A DNA stretch of 25,723 nucleotides from a virus. Position 1 is the first letter of the stretch. Every line of letters begins with the position of its first letter. The notes beneath the pieces are model-generated. The model was not told the DNA's origin and made no database searches. It was given only the letters and a program-made list of their open reading frames with translations. This document shows positions 6,394 to 14,780 of this stretch, one piece after another. The stretch spans positions 1-25,723 of the IMG/VR virus record IMGVR_UViG_3300009507_000110, one strand, 5' to 3'. A program made the position numbers and the translations under genes.

Positions 6394-8823
6394 ATGAAGA
6401 TAACAAATACTTATAGTTCTTTTCCAGATCAGGTTGTACCTGATGAGGTTAAAAAAAGCCTTGATTATGGAAAGCAAGTTGGTCAAGCTATAGAAGGCGA
6501 TTGGTTTAGTGGTACTAGATCTGGGGTTGAAAATAGATTTAATAGCAATTACAACAACTTTAGAATGCGTAGATTATACGCTAGAGCAGAACAACCTGTA
6601 CAAAAATACAAAGATGAAATGGCTATAAATGGTGATTTGTCTTATTTAAACTTAGACTGGAAACCAGTACCTATAATACCTAAGTTTGTAGATATAGTTG
6701 TTAATGGCATGGATGACAAGTTGTACGACATAAAGGCTTATGCTCAAGATCCTGAATCAAGAAAAGTTAGATCTAAATATGCAGAAGACATATTAAGAGA
6801 TATGCAAGCTAAAAAATTCTTACAGTCTTTACAACAAGATTTAAGTTTGAATATGTTTAACTCAACTAATCCAGCTGAGTTACCAGAAAACAAAGAAGAA
6901 TTAGATTTACACATGCAACTTAGTTATAAGCAAGCTTCAGAAATAGCTTGTGAAGAAGCTATAAACAACACGTTAGCTTATAACAAATACGACTTAACAA
7001 AGAAAAGAATTATTGAAGACTTAGTAGTGTTAGGTATTGGAGCATCTAAAACAAGTTGGAATAAATCAGAAGGTGTTACAGTAGATTACGTTGATCCTTC
7101 AAGAATGGTTCATTCATATAGTGAGGATCCAAACTTTGAAGACTTGTGGTATTGTGGAGAAGTAAAACCTTTATCATTAGCAGAGTGTAAAAAGCAGTTT
7201 CCAGATTTAAATAATGAACAACTAGAAAGGTTAGAACAATACCAAGGTAATAGTAGTTTTTTATATAATTGGAATGGTAGAAGAGATGGAAATGCTATAT
7301 ACATATTATTTTTTGAATACAAAACTTATAGTGAACAAGTCTTTAAAATAAAAAGAACTTCAACTGGTTTAGAAAAATCTTTAGAAAAACCTGATACTTT
7401 TAATCCTGAAGAAAATGATAATTTTGATAGAGTTAGTAGATCAATAGAAGTTTTATACAGTGGTGCAAAAGTTTTAGGATACGACATGATGTTAGAGTGG
7501 AAAATGGCAGAGAACATGACAAGACCTAAATCAAACTTAGTTAAAGTTAACATGAACTACAATATATGTGCTCCTAGAATTTATCAAGGTAGAGTAGAGT
7601 CTTTAGTTAGTAGAATGATGGGTTTTGCAGACATGATACAGTTAACTCATTTAAAAATACAACAAGTAATATCTAAAGTAATACCTGATGGCGTTTATTT
7701 AGATGTAGATGGTTTAGCAGAAGTAGATTTAGGTAATGGAACTAATTACAATGCTAAAGAAGCTTTAAACATGTATTTCCAAACAGGTAGTATTTTAGGT
7801 AGATCAATGACTACTGAAGGAGATCCTAATAGTGGAAGAGTACCTATACAAGAACTTGTTAAAAGTGATGGTGGTAATAAAGTAAATTCTTTAATATCTA
7901 CATATCAATACTACTTACAAATGATTAGAGACGTCACCGGACTTAATGAAGCTAGAGATGGTAGTGTTCCTAATTCTGATTCTTTAGTAGGTTTACAAAA
8001 ATTAGCAGCGGCTAATTCTAACACAGCCACTAAACATATTCTAAATGCTTACTTATATCTAACTGTCAAAACATGTGAGAACATAGTTTTAAGAACAGCT
8101 GATAGTATAGAGTTTGATTTAACTAAAGAAGCTTTAAAAAATAGCATATCGACCTGGAACGTGGGTCAATTAACTGATATTTCTCAAATACACTTAGCTG
8201 ATTTTGGCATATACTTTGATTTAATACCAGATGAAAGAGAAAAAGAACAATTAGAAGCTAATATACAAGCTGCTTTATCTAGCGGTAGTATAAACTTAGA
8301 AGATGCTATAGATATTAGACAAATTAACAATCTTAAGTTAGCTAACCAAATGATTAAGCTAAAGCGTAAGAAAGCTGCTGAAGCTGCTCAAGCTGCACAG
8401 CAAGCAAACATAGCTGCTCAAGGTGAAGCTAATGCAAAAGCTAGTGAAGCTGCAGCAATGTCAGAAGTTCAAAAGCAACAAGCTGTATTAGATACAAAAC
8501 TTAAGTTTGAAAAAGGTAAGTCAGGTTACGAAATAGAAAGAATGAGAGTTGAATCTCAAATAAAGCGTGAGCTGATGGAACTTGAGTTTAATTACAACAT
8601 GCAACTAGGCGAACAAAAAGTTATAAAAGAATCACAGCGAGAAGCTGATATAGAAGAAAGAAAAGATAAACGAGCTAGAATAGTAGGCACTCAACAGAGC
8701 GCGATGATAGACCAAAAGAAAAACGATCTATTACCAATAGATTTTGAAAAACCAGATGCAGGAAGTGATGTTCAACCATTGAGTGGTATTAGTAATCCAC
8801 CTTTAGCACCTGAAATTATGTAA
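6394..8823 (+). CDS. Portal protein
   Basis: 809 residues, matching the large portals of crAss-like and related podoviruses. The portal forms the dodecameric ring at one head vertex, through which TerL packages DNA and onto which neck and tail assemble. The size, the place between terL and the scaffold/capsid genes, and sequence features (D-P-S-R-M-V-H-S-Y-S-E-D-P-N-F-E-D-L-W-Y near 240, D-V-T-G-L-N-E-A-R-D-G-S-V-P-N-S near 515, the latter a common portal motif) support it. The region about 640-780 is a long Ala/Glu/Lys-rich coiled coil, probably the barrel that extends into the head. The end (residues about 785-809) is Pro-rich and flexible. The start is three bases after the terL stop. Confidence 0.88.
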   Translation: MKITNTYSSFPDQVVPDEVKKSLDYGKQVGQAIEGDWFSGTRSGVENRFNSNYNNFRMRRLYARAEQPVQKYKDEMAINGDLSYLNLDWKPVPIIPKFVDIVVNGMDDKLYDIKAYAQDPESRKVRSKYAEDILRDMQAKKFLQSLQQDLSLNMFNSTNPAELPENKEELDLHMQLSYKQASEIACEEAINNTLAYNKYDLTKKRIIEDLVVLGIGASKTSWNKSEGVTVDYVDPSRMVHSYSEDPNFEDLWYCGEVKPLSLAECKKQFPDLNNEQLERLEQYQGNSSFLYNWNGRRDGNAIYILFFEYKTYSEQVFKIKRTSTGLEKSLEKPDTFNPEENDNFDRVSRSIEVLYSGAKVLGYDMMLEWKMAENMTRPKSNLVKVNMNYNICAPRIYQGRVESLVSRMMGFADMIQLTHLKIQQVISKVIPDGVYLDVDGLAEVDLGNGTNYNAKEALNMYFQTGSILGRSMTTEGDPNSGRVPIQELVKSDGGNKVNSLISTYQYYLQMIRDVTGLNEARDGSVPNSDSLVGLQKLAAANSNTATKHILNAYLYLTVKTCENIVLRTADSIEFDLTKEALKNSISTWNVGQLTDISQIHLADFGIYFDLIPDEREKEQLEANIQAALSSGSINLEDAIDIRQINNLKLANQMIKLKRKKAAEAAQAAQQANIAAQGEANAKASEAAAMSEVQKQQAVLDTKLKFEKGKSGYEIERMRVESQIKRELMELEFNYNMQLGEQKVIKESQREADIEERKDKRARIVGTQQSAMIDQKKNDLLPIDFEKPDAGSDVQPLSGISNPPLAPEIM

Positions 8824-8828
8824 TTACT

Positions 8829-8845
8829 AATTATTATATTATATT
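8829..8845 (+). promoter_or_regulatory. A/T-only leader shared with the 266-aa gene
   Basis: The last 17 bases before ATG 8846 form a TATTA-rich string that is repeated, with one extra TATTA unit, immediately before ATG 11948. No G or C occurs in it and no Shine-Dalgarno sequence is present. It may be a translation-initiation leader recognised in AT-rich Bacteroidota mRNAs; the promoter consensus TTTG...TAnnTTTG is not seen. Confidence 0.45.
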
Positions 8846-10003
8846 ATGTCAAAAGTAGAAAACGAAGAGGCTAGTAAAGGCTCTTTAAAAATAGAAAAAA
8901 AGAAACCTGGTAGACCTAGAAAAATGGTAGAAAAACCAGAAGTAACAAAAGTAGAATTAAAGAAAAAAGAAGAGGATACCGTTTCAAAGCAAAGCACAAC
9001 AGTCGTGGATGAAAATAAACAAACCACACCTTTGGAAAAAGTGGAGGAGAGAACACCCGAACCAAAACCTGAAAAACCTACCGAAGAGAAAAAACAAGAA
9101 ATAATTATAGAAGCTGTACAAGAAGAAGCTAAAGATTTAAAGAAAGAAGCTGCAGAAGCTATTAGAGACGAAAAAGTTTCAGGAATAACACTACCTGAAA
9201 ACGTTGAAAAGTTAGTAAACTTTATGAAAGACACTGGCGGATCTGTTGAAGATTACGTGACTCTAAATAAAGACTATACTAAATATGATGATAAACTACT
9301 TATAAAAGAGTATTATAAAAAGACTAGACCACATTTAAACGAAGAAGAAGTTAGTTTCTTAATGGAAGATAACTTTACTTTTGATGAAGAAGTGGACGAA
9401 GAAAGATTTGTACGTAAGCAAAAACTAGCGTACAAAGAAGAAGTTGCGAAAGCCAAGGACTTTTTGGAGCAAATGAAGAGTACATATTATGATGAAATCA
9501 AGTTGAGGCCATCTGTTACCAATGAGCAGAAAAAAGCTATGGAATTTTTCCAACGATACAACAATGAACAACAACAATTAACACAAGCTAGGAGTGAGTT
9601 TGTAAATAAAACTGAATCATTTTTCAATACTGAATTTGAAGGTTTCAATTTTGAAGTAGGAGATAAAAGATTCAAATATAAAATATCAAACCCTTCCGCA
9701 ATGGCAGAAGCTCAAAATGATGTTTCTAAAATTATTGGTAAGTATACTGATAAAACTGGCAACATTGTAGATATGAATGGATACCATAAAGCATTATACG
9801 CTGCTAGAAACGTTGATAGATTAGCTGAACATTTTTACGAGCAAGGTAAAGCCGACGCAACTAGAGATATTGTAGCAACATCTAAAAACATTAATAGTGA
9901 TCCAAAACCTTTAGACGCAGGGGAAACTTTGCCAAACGGTTGGAAGGTCAGAGCTATAAGTGGAGTTGATAGTTCTAAGTTGAAAATTAAAAAGAAAAAA
10001 TAA
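8846..10003 (+). CDS. Probable head scaffolding protein with AT-hook-like N-terminus
   Basis: 385 residues, highly charged and predicted helical. It lies between portal and major capsid protein, where scaffolds sit; a scaffold directs capsid subunits into a closed prohead and is then removed. The N-terminal about 120 residues are disordered-looking and rich in Lys, Glu, Pro and Thr. Within them residues 18-26 read K-K-K-P-G-R-P-R-K, an AT-hook-like motif for the minor groove of AT-rich DNA. A helical region (about 130-240) with many Glu/Lys and Gln runs follows, and the C-terminus is basic (K-L-K-I-K-K-K-K), as in scaffolds that bind the capsid protein's charged surface. No protease motif is visible. 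Capsid assembly or an internal core are both possible roles. Preceded by an A/T-only leader and followed by an 18-base gap. Confidence 0.7.
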   Translation: MSKVENEEASKGSLKIEKKKPGRPRKMVEKPEVTKVELKKKEEDTVSKQSTTVVDENKQTTPLEKVEERTPEPKPEKPTEEKKQEIIIEAVQEEAKDLKKEAAEAIRDEKVSGITLPENVEKLVNFMKDTGGSVEDYVTLNKDYTKYDDKLLIKEYYKKTRPHLNEEEVSFLMEDNFTFDEEVDEERFVRKQKLAYKEEVAKAKDFLEQMKSTYYDEIKLRPSVTNEQKKAMEFFQRYNNEQQQLTQARSEFVNKTESFFNTEFEGFNFEVGDKRFKYKISNPSAMAEAQNDVSKIIGKYTDKTGNIVDMNGYHKALYAARNVDRLAEHFYEQGKADATRDIVATSKNINSDPKPLDAGETLPNGWKVRAISGVDSSKLKIKKKK

Positions 10004-10021
10004 CATACAAAAAAATAAAAC

Positions 10022-11500
10022 ATGAGTTTTACAACAGGAGGTTCGTTCCCTGCAAGTATTGTACCAATGCCAAATCAAGTAACTGTACAAGACAATTACA
10101 TCGATTTTAATGACGGTGCATTCAATCAGTGGGCGCAACAATATCTACCTGAGCTTTATGAGCAAGAGGTAGAAAGATACGGAAACAGAACATTATCTGG
10201 TTTCTTAAGAATGGTTGGTGCTGAGATGCCAATGACATCGGATCAAGTAGTTTGGTCTGAACAAAATAGATTACACATAGCTTATGATAATGCCGCTGTA
10301 GCAGCTAACGCTGGTTCAGGTATTACTATAACGATTACACCAGGTGCTGGTAACCCAGCTACTTCTGCTATTAGAGATGGTAACACTATATTAATAACTG
10401 ACAACGCAACAGGTTTATTATCTGCAAAAGCTTTAGTAACTGACAGAACTTCTGGTGGTACTACTAACGGATATACAATTGACTGTGTGTTATATGAGTC
10501 AACTTCTGCTGCTTTACCAGCTGGTATTACAGGTGGAGCATGTAGCTTATTTGTATATGGTTCTGAATTTCCAAAAGGAAGTAACGGGATGCAAGGTGCA
10601 ATTGAGCCAGGTGTTACAACTTTTACTAACTCACCAATTATCCTTAAAGATAATTATGAGTTAAGTGGTTCTGATGCTGCTCAAATTGGTTGGATCGAAG
10701 TTGCTACTGAAGATGGTACTTCTGGATACTTATGGTATCTAAAAGCTGAGTCTGAAACTAGATTAAGATTTGAAGACTATTTAGAAATGGCAATGGTTGA
10801 AGGTGAACTTCAAGCTAACACTGTAGCTTTTGGTGGAAACTTTGGACCAGGTGGTGCTGCTCAAAACATCAAAGGAACTGAAGGTTTATTTGCTGCTATC
10901 GAATCAAGAGGTAATGTATACTCTGGTTTTGCTGGCGCTGCTGCTCCTGGTTCAGGTGCATTAGGAGATTTCGATGAGATCTTAAAGCAACTAGATAAGC
11001 AAGGTGCAATTGAAGAAAACATGTTATTCTTATCAAGACAAACTGCTCTTGATTTTGATGATATGCTAGCTGCTACTAATGGTGGTTATGCTTCAACAAA
11101 CGCTGCTTCTTACGGATTATTTGATAACGAAGCTGAAATGGCACTTAACTTTGGTTTTTCAGGTTTTAGAAGAGGTTCTTATGACTTCTATAAGACTGAT
11201 TGGAAATACTTAAACGATGCTACTACAAGAGGTATGTCTAGCGCTATTGATGGTGTTATGATACCAGCTGGTACATCTACAGTATACGATCAAATGTTAG
11301 GATCAAATATCAGACGTCCTTTCTTACACGTAAGATTTAGAGCTTCTGAGACTGAAGACAGAAGATTCAAAGCATGGATCACTGGATCTGTTGGTGGTGC
11401 TTACACTACTGATTTAGATACATTGAGAGTTAATTTCTTATCTGAAAGATGTTTAGTAACTCAAGCTGCTAATAACTTCGTGTTATTCAAAGGAGCTTAA
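10022..11500 (+). CDS. Major capsid protein (HK97 fold)
   Basis: 492 residues, the size of crAss-like and related flavophage major capsid proteins. Placed right after the scaffold, it should be the most abundant virion protein. The N-terminal arm (10-83) with Q-W-A-Q-Q-Y-L-P-E-L-Y-E-Q-E-V-E-R-Y is followed by a Gly/Thr-rich beta domain at about 84-200 that looks like an insertion of the kind that decorates the capsid surface. After F-V-Y-G-S-E-F-P-K-G (about 177-186) comes the conserved shell core (about 205-480), with G-W-I-E-V...L-W-Y-L-K-A-E-S-E-T-R-L-R-F-E-D-Y-L and the C-terminal V-R-F-R-A-S-E-T-E-D-R-R-F-K. Apparently uncleaved, as no clear protease site or preceding prohead protease gene is visible. 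The start is ATG 10022 after an A/T-rich gap. Confidence 0.87.
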   Translation: MSFTTGGSFPASIVPMPNQVTVQDNYIDFNDGAFNQWAQQYLPELYEQEVERYGNRTLSGFLRMVGAEMPMTSDQVVWSEQNRLHIAYDNAAVAANAGSGITITITPGAGNPATSAIRDGNTILITDNATGLLSAKALVTDRTSGGTTNGYTIDCVLYESTSAALPAGITGGACSLFVYGSEFPKGSNGMQGAIEPGVTTFTNSPIILKDNYELSGSDAAQIGWIEVATEDGTSGYLWYLKAESETRLRFEDYLEMAMVEGELQANTVAFGGNFGPGGAAQNIKGTEGLFAAIESRGNVYSGFAGAAAPGSGALGDFDEILKQLDKQGAIEENMLFLSRQTALDFDDMLAATNGGYASTNAASYGLFDNEAEMALNFGFSGFRRGSYDFYKTDWKYLNDATTRGMSSAIDGVMIPAGTSTVYDQMLGSNIRRPFLHVRFRASETEDRRFKAWITGSVGGAYTTDLDTLRVNFLSERCLVTQAANNFVLFKGA

Positions 11501-11529
11501 TTAATTATTAACATTTAAAAAATAAGAAA

Positions 11530-11883
11530 ATGGGTTTATTAAAAATCACACAAGATCAAGTTATAATGGCCGAAGGCGTATTACAACTTACAGCAGTACT
11601 ATCAAGCAACACGCTTACAATTGATGTTATTTATGCCTTAGACATGGGATCAAGCAAATTAGCTAAAGCTAATATTGTTTATACCAAAGGCGGATCTAAC
11701 TCTTTTGTTTTAACTGAAGCTCAATATTTAGCTGAATTTGCAGAAGCGTTTAGCTTAGCAATAGGAACAAGTGGACCAGCGTTAGTTGGACCAATTGTTG
11801 AACAAAAAGTCACAGCTACTGGAGTACTAGTAGGAACAATTAAACCTGTAGTTACATTAAAGCTTTCATCAGTTTTAAGTTAA
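11530..11883 (+). CDS. Small capsid-associated protein candidate
   Basis: 117 residues, rich in Val, Leu, Ser and Thr, with little charge and no cysteine, suggesting a compact beta-sandwich or strand-rich shell protein. It follows the major capsid protein by 29 bases and is closed by a strong terminator, so the two are presumably expressed together at high level. Such a small neutral protein beside the capsid gene is often a cement, decoration or head-fibre protein. I do not recognise the family, so this is positional inference. The central segment has A-N-I-V-Y-T-K-G-G-S-N-S-F-V-L-T-E-A-Q-Y-L, and the start at ATG 11530 follows an A-rich leader. Confidence 0.6.
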   Translation: MGLLKITQDQVIMAEGVLQLTAVLSSNTLTIDVIYALDMGSSKLAKANIVYTKGGSNSFVLTEAQYLAEFAEAFSLAIGTSGPALVGPIVEQKVTATGVLVGTIKPVVTLKLSSVLS

Positions 11884-11898
11884 CTAAGGTTATATTTA

Positions 11899-11925
11899 AG
11901 ATCCCGCTTAGGCGGGGTCTTTTTT
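11899..11925 (+). terminator. Intrinsic terminator after the capsid gene pair
   Basis: A nine-base-pair stem (AGATCCCGC against GCGGGGTCT, with one G-U pair) closes on a four-base TTAG loop and runs straight into six T (the T run begins within the right arm). It is far richer in G/C than its surroundings and lies 15 bases after the stop at 11883. It should end or attenuate transcription after the capsid genes. Confidence 0.87.
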
Positions 11926-11947
11926 AATTATTATATTATATTATATT
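11926..11947 (+). promoter_or_regulatory. TATTA-repeat leader of the 266-aa gene
   Basis: From just after the terminator to ATG 11948 the DNA is A/T-only, with TATTA units repeated. It matches the leader of the scaffold gene (8829-8845) with one extra five-base unit. There is no room for a conventional -35/-10 promoter between terminator and ATG. A leader for translation is the likelier function. Confidence 0.45.
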
Positions 11948-12748
11948 ATGGAAGAAACAAAATCAAAAAAGGCTCAAGTCAAAAAGGCTGTGCCTGTAGA
12001 AAAAAAGCCAGTAGATAACTGGGAATATAAAGATAGAAATTACTATCTTGTAGGTAACAAAAAACCTTTAACATACACTTTACCTAGTAGGCACTCTAAA
12101 AGATACCCACTAGTTTGGTTTGATAAAGATTTAGGTTATGAAAGAGAATTAAGATATGCAACTAATCAAAAAAGCATTTTTGTAGATCAGCAAGATGGTC
12201 AAGTAACAATGAAGCATATTATATTTGATTCTGGACATATATTTGTTCCTAAAGAAAAAAGAAATTTACAAGAATTTTTAGAAAAACACCCACATAATGG
12301 TGTTGTATTTAAAATGTTTGATCCAATAGTAGAAGCTGAAGATCAGTTTGACTATTTAGAAGTTGAAATAGAAGCTATGAATATGGCGTATGAAATGGAC
12401 ATAGACCATGCTGAAGCTATATTAAGAGTAGAAGTAGGATCAAGCGTTGGTAAGTTATCTTCTAAAGAATTAAGAAGAGATTTACTATTATTTGCTAAAA
12501 GAAATCCTCAATTGTTTATTGATCTTGCAGAAGATGAAAATGTACAGTTAAGAAACTTTGCTATTAGAGCTGTTGAAGAAAAAATAATAAACTTAAGCAG
12601 TGATAATAGATCTTTTTTATGGGCTAGTAATAGTAGAAAACTCATGAATGTTCCTTTTGATGAAAACCCTTATTCAGCTATGGCCGCTTGGTTTAAGACT
12701 GATGAAGGATTAGAAGTTTATCGATCAATAGAGAAAAAATTCAAATAA
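11948..12748 (+). CDS. Conserved phage protein of unknown function, between two terminators
   Basis: 266 residues. The N-terminal 20 are Lys-rich and probably disordered. Residues about 25-115 look like a beta domain (Y-Y-L-V-x-N-K-K-P-L-T-Y-T-L-P-S-R-H, then V-W-F-D-K-D-L-G-Y). The remainder is helical, with M-D-I-D-H-A-E-A-I-L-R-V-E-V-G-S-S, L-L-L-F-A-K-R-N-P-Q-L-F and E-D-E-N-V-Q-L-R-N-F-A-I-R-A-V-E. The C-terminus has P-F-D-E-N-P-Y-S-A-M-A-A-W-F-K-T-D-E-G. I recall similar proteins beside capsid and neck genes in marine Bacteroidota phages, without known function. The placement suits a head-completion or neck-associated protein. It is bracketed by terminators at 11899-11925 and 12764-12792, an unusual setting. 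Confidence 0.7.
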   Translation: MEETKSKKAQVKKAVPVEKKPVDNWEYKDRNYYLVGNKKPLTYTLPSRHSKRYPLVWFDKDLGYERELRYATNQKSIFVDQQDGQVTMKHIIFDSGHIFVPKEKRNLQEFLEKHPHNGVVFKMFDPIVEAEDQFDYLEVEIEAMNMAYEMDIDHAEAILRVEVGSSVGKLSSKELRRDLLLFAKRNPQLFIDLAEDENVQLRNFAIRAVEEKIINLSSDNRSFLWASNSRKLMNVPFDENPYSAMAAWFKTDEGLEVYRSIEKKFK

Positions 12749-12760
12749 CAAGTGATTATA
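12747..12760 (+). repeat. Intergenic 14-base motif, first copy
   Basis: AACAAGTGATTATA begins at the last base pair of the preceding stop and ends four bases before the terminator stem. An identical copy occurs at 19191-19204 just before the second nozzle gene. I know no function; a phage transcription-signal or mRNA-processing element is conceivable. Confidence 0.4.
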
Positions 12761-12763
12761 ATT

Positions 12764-12792
12764 AAAGGTGGTTTAATCGCCACCTTTTTTTT
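12764..12792 (+). terminator. Intrinsic terminator after the 266-aa gene
   Basis: An eight-base-pair stem (AAAGGTGG against CCACCTTT) closes on a TTTAATCG loop, with eight T overlapping and following the right arm. It is 15 bases after the stop at 12748 and 12 bases before the next start. The stem has five G/C or G-C-rich pairs, fewer than the upstream terminator, so partial read-through into the tail genes seems likely. Confidence 0.83.
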
Positions 12793-12804
12793 AAATATAT
12801 AAAT

Positions 12805-13551
12805 ATGGCAATTAACGTTAACACTGTATACACAACTGTATTAAGTATTCTTAATAAAGAGCAAAGAGGTTATTTAACTCCTGATGAATTTAACAAGGTA
12901 GCTACACAAGTTCAATTAGAAATATTTGAAAGTTACTTTGAAAATTTAAATCAACAGTTAAGAAGTCCTCAAAACAATACTGAGTATGCGAATCGCGTTA
13001 AACTGCTAAGAGAAAAAATAGCTACATTTGAAACATCAGCAGTCGCTACTGTAGCTTTATCAGGTATATTTGGCCAAGCGACTTTACCAGCAGATCTACA
13101 TAGATTTGGTATGTTAGAATATACTAATAGTTCTAAACTACCAGTTGAAGTAGAGAAATTATCACGCCACATGGTTCTACAAGCAAGGCGTTCTCAATTA
13201 ACATCTCCATCACAAGATTATCCTATATGTTATATAGAGGGAAATAAATTAAACATATTACCAGGTATAGCCACAGCGGCAGCTAACGTCGGCAATGGCA
13301 CAGGTGCTCAAAGCTATATGGTAGAATATGTTAAAAAACCTACATCTCCACAATGGGCTTTTACAATTAATAGCGTAGGTGGTTATATTTACAATGGACC
13401 TGGATCTGTAGATTTTGAAATATCAGATGTAGATCAAACAGAGCTTATTACAAAAATACTAATGTATACTGGAGTTATAATAAGAGATCCAGAATTAATG
13501 CAAGCCGCAGCTGGAGCATCTGCTGCACAAGATCAACTAGAACAAAGCTAA
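12805..13551 (+). CDS. Candidate neck or head-completion protein
   Basis: 248 residues. The N-terminus is helical (V-N-T-V-Y-T-T-V-L-S-I-L-N-K-E-Q-R-G-Y-L-T-P-D-E-F-N-K-V-A-T-Q) and about residues 60-85 carry another charged helix. The second half includes Y-C/I-E-G-N-K-L-N-I-L-P-type strand segments (C-Y-I-E-G-N-K-L-N-I-L-P) and an Y-M-V-E-Y-V-K-K-P-T-x-P-Q-W-A motif, like the barrel regions of ring or adaptor proteins that attach to portals. The C-terminus ends D-P-E-L-M-Q-A-A-A. I associate this type of protein with head-tail connection in related phages, mainly through position between capsid and tail-nozzle genes. Specific role (adaptor, ring or cement) cannot be decided from sequence. 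It starts after the terminator and a short A/T leader. Confidence 0.6.
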   Translation: MAINVNTVYTTVLSILNKEQRGYLTPDEFNKVATQVQLEIFESYFENLNQQLRSPQNNTEYANRVKLLREKIATFETSAVATVALSGIFGQATLPADLHRFGMLEYTNSSKLPVEVEKLSRHMVLQARRSQLTSPSQDYPICYIEGNKLNILPGIATAAANVGNGTGAQSYMVEYVKKPTSPQWAFTINSVGGYIYNGPGSVDFEISDVDQTELITKILMYTGVIIRDPELMQAAAGASAAQDQLEQS

Positions 13552-13557
13552 TAAGAT

Positions 13558-14775
13558 ATGACTAAAACAGCAGCTACAATACCTATAACAGAAAACGATC
13601 AACAATACTATGCCGGGCAATATGGTCCATTAGGAAATACCACTGGTGGCACTAAAGATGTATGGGAGTTTCCAGATTTAAACACAACACTTATAAGTAA
13701 TTTTGATACTATAGGAGGGGATCAAGTAAGAGATACTGGCAACTTTGTTGTTCATGCTTTAGCTACAGCTACTACTTTACCTAGTAATGCTAATTTAATT
13801 ACATCTAGTAATGTTATTGTAACTGACACTACTAACAACACTATAAAAATAAGCCCAGCTATTGCTAATGGTGCTTTTATTTTTTTACAATTAACTGACA
13901 TAGCTAGAGGAGATAATTGGGGTAGTTACAGAAATTTAACATTAAATAATGTTATTAGTAATTTTTTACTTGCATATACTGGAGAAGGTCAAATACTAAC
14001 TACAGTAAGTAGAACACAGGTATTATTTCATGCTAGAAGAGCTATGCAAGAGTTATCTTATGATACATTAAAAGCTTTTAAAGCTCAAGAATTAACAGTT
14101 CCAACAGGTCTTTCTGTTCCTATACCAGTTGATTATGTAAACTACGTAAACGTATGTTATGCTGATTCTAATGGTATATTACATCCTATATACCCACTTG
14201 ATGGACTTAGTGGAAACCCAACTGAACTACCTATTCAAGATGGCGCAACTGGCATACCTACTCAAAGTTCTTATGATACTAACTTAGAAGCATCTCAATC
14301 AGTAATAGAAGATAGATGGAATAAAGCAAATCAAAATGATATTAATGGTGATTATGATATTTTTGCTCAAAATGGAGTTTACGATTACACTTGGTGGAAA
14401 CAAGCATACGGACAGAGATATGGGTTAGAACCTCAATACTCTCAAAGTAACGGTTATTTTAGCATTAACGAAAGAACAGGTACTTTTAGTTTTAGTAGTA
14501 ATTTAGTTAATAGAGTTGTAGAATTAAAATACATTTCTGATGGTTTAGCTTATGATCTTAACTCTCTAGTACCTAAGTTCATAGAAGATGCTTTATATTC
14601 AAAAATAATGTACAACATATGCGCATCCAGAAGAGACGTAGATGGTGGAACAAAACAATTCTACAAGAGAGACTCATACGTTAAAACAAGAAACGCAAAA
14701 ATAAGATTATCAAATTTAAAGCTTGAAGAAATAACTCAAGTTTTTAGAGGTCAATCTAAATGGATTAAACATTAA
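13558..14775 (+). CDS. Candidate neck/tail ring protein with inserted beta domain
   Basis: 405 residues. Residues about 120-200 contain Y-R-N-L-T-L-N-N-V-I-S-N-F-L-L-A-Y...F-H-A-R-R-A-M-Q-E-L-S-Y-D-T-L-K and V-P-I-P-V-D-Y-V-N-Y-V-N-V, a block I recall in neck/ring proteins of flavobacterial phages, functionally comparable to the tail-adaptor proteins of podoviruses. The C-terminus (N-A-K-I-R-L-S-N-L-K-L-E-E-I-T-Q-V-F-R-G-Q-S-K-W-I-K-H) is also characteristic. Residues about 40-115, rich in Thr, Asn and Val, look like an inserted beta domain between the start and the core. The protein probably makes a ring linking portal and nozzle (inference). It starts six bases after its upstream neighbour's stop and is followed five bases on by the first nozzle gene. 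Confidence 0.65.
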   Translation: MTKTAATIPITENDQQYYAGQYGPLGNTTGGTKDVWEFPDLNTTLISNFDTIGGDQVRDTGNFVVHALATATTLPSNANLITSSNVIVTDTTNNTIKISPAIANGAFIFLQLTDIARGDNWGSYRNLTLNNVISNFLLAYTGEGQILTTVSRTQVLFHARRAMQELSYDTLKAFKAQELTVPTGLSVPIPVDYVNYVNVCYADSNGILHPIYPLDGLSGNPTELPIQDGATGIPTQSSYDTNLEASQSVIEDRWNKANQNDINGDYDIFAQNGVYDYTWWKQAYGQRYGLEPQYSQSNGYFSINERTGTFSFSSNLVNRVVELKYISDGLAYDLNSLVPKFIEDALYSKIMYNICASRRDVDGGTKQFYKRDSYVKTRNAKIRLSNLKLEEITQVFRGQSKWIKH

Positions 14776-14780
14776 ATTAA

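Noticed and set aside
8839-9234. Minus-strand 131-aa frame opposite the scaffold gene
   Set aside because: Its Ser/Phe-rich sequence is the typical complement of Lys/Glu-rich coding DNA, and it overlaps the scaffold start.
12793-12804. Promoter of the Bacteroidota type (TTTG ... TAnnTTTG) near the tail genes
   Set aside because: The short A/T-rich gap lacks both elements with correct spacing; only loose partial matches occur, as expected by composition.
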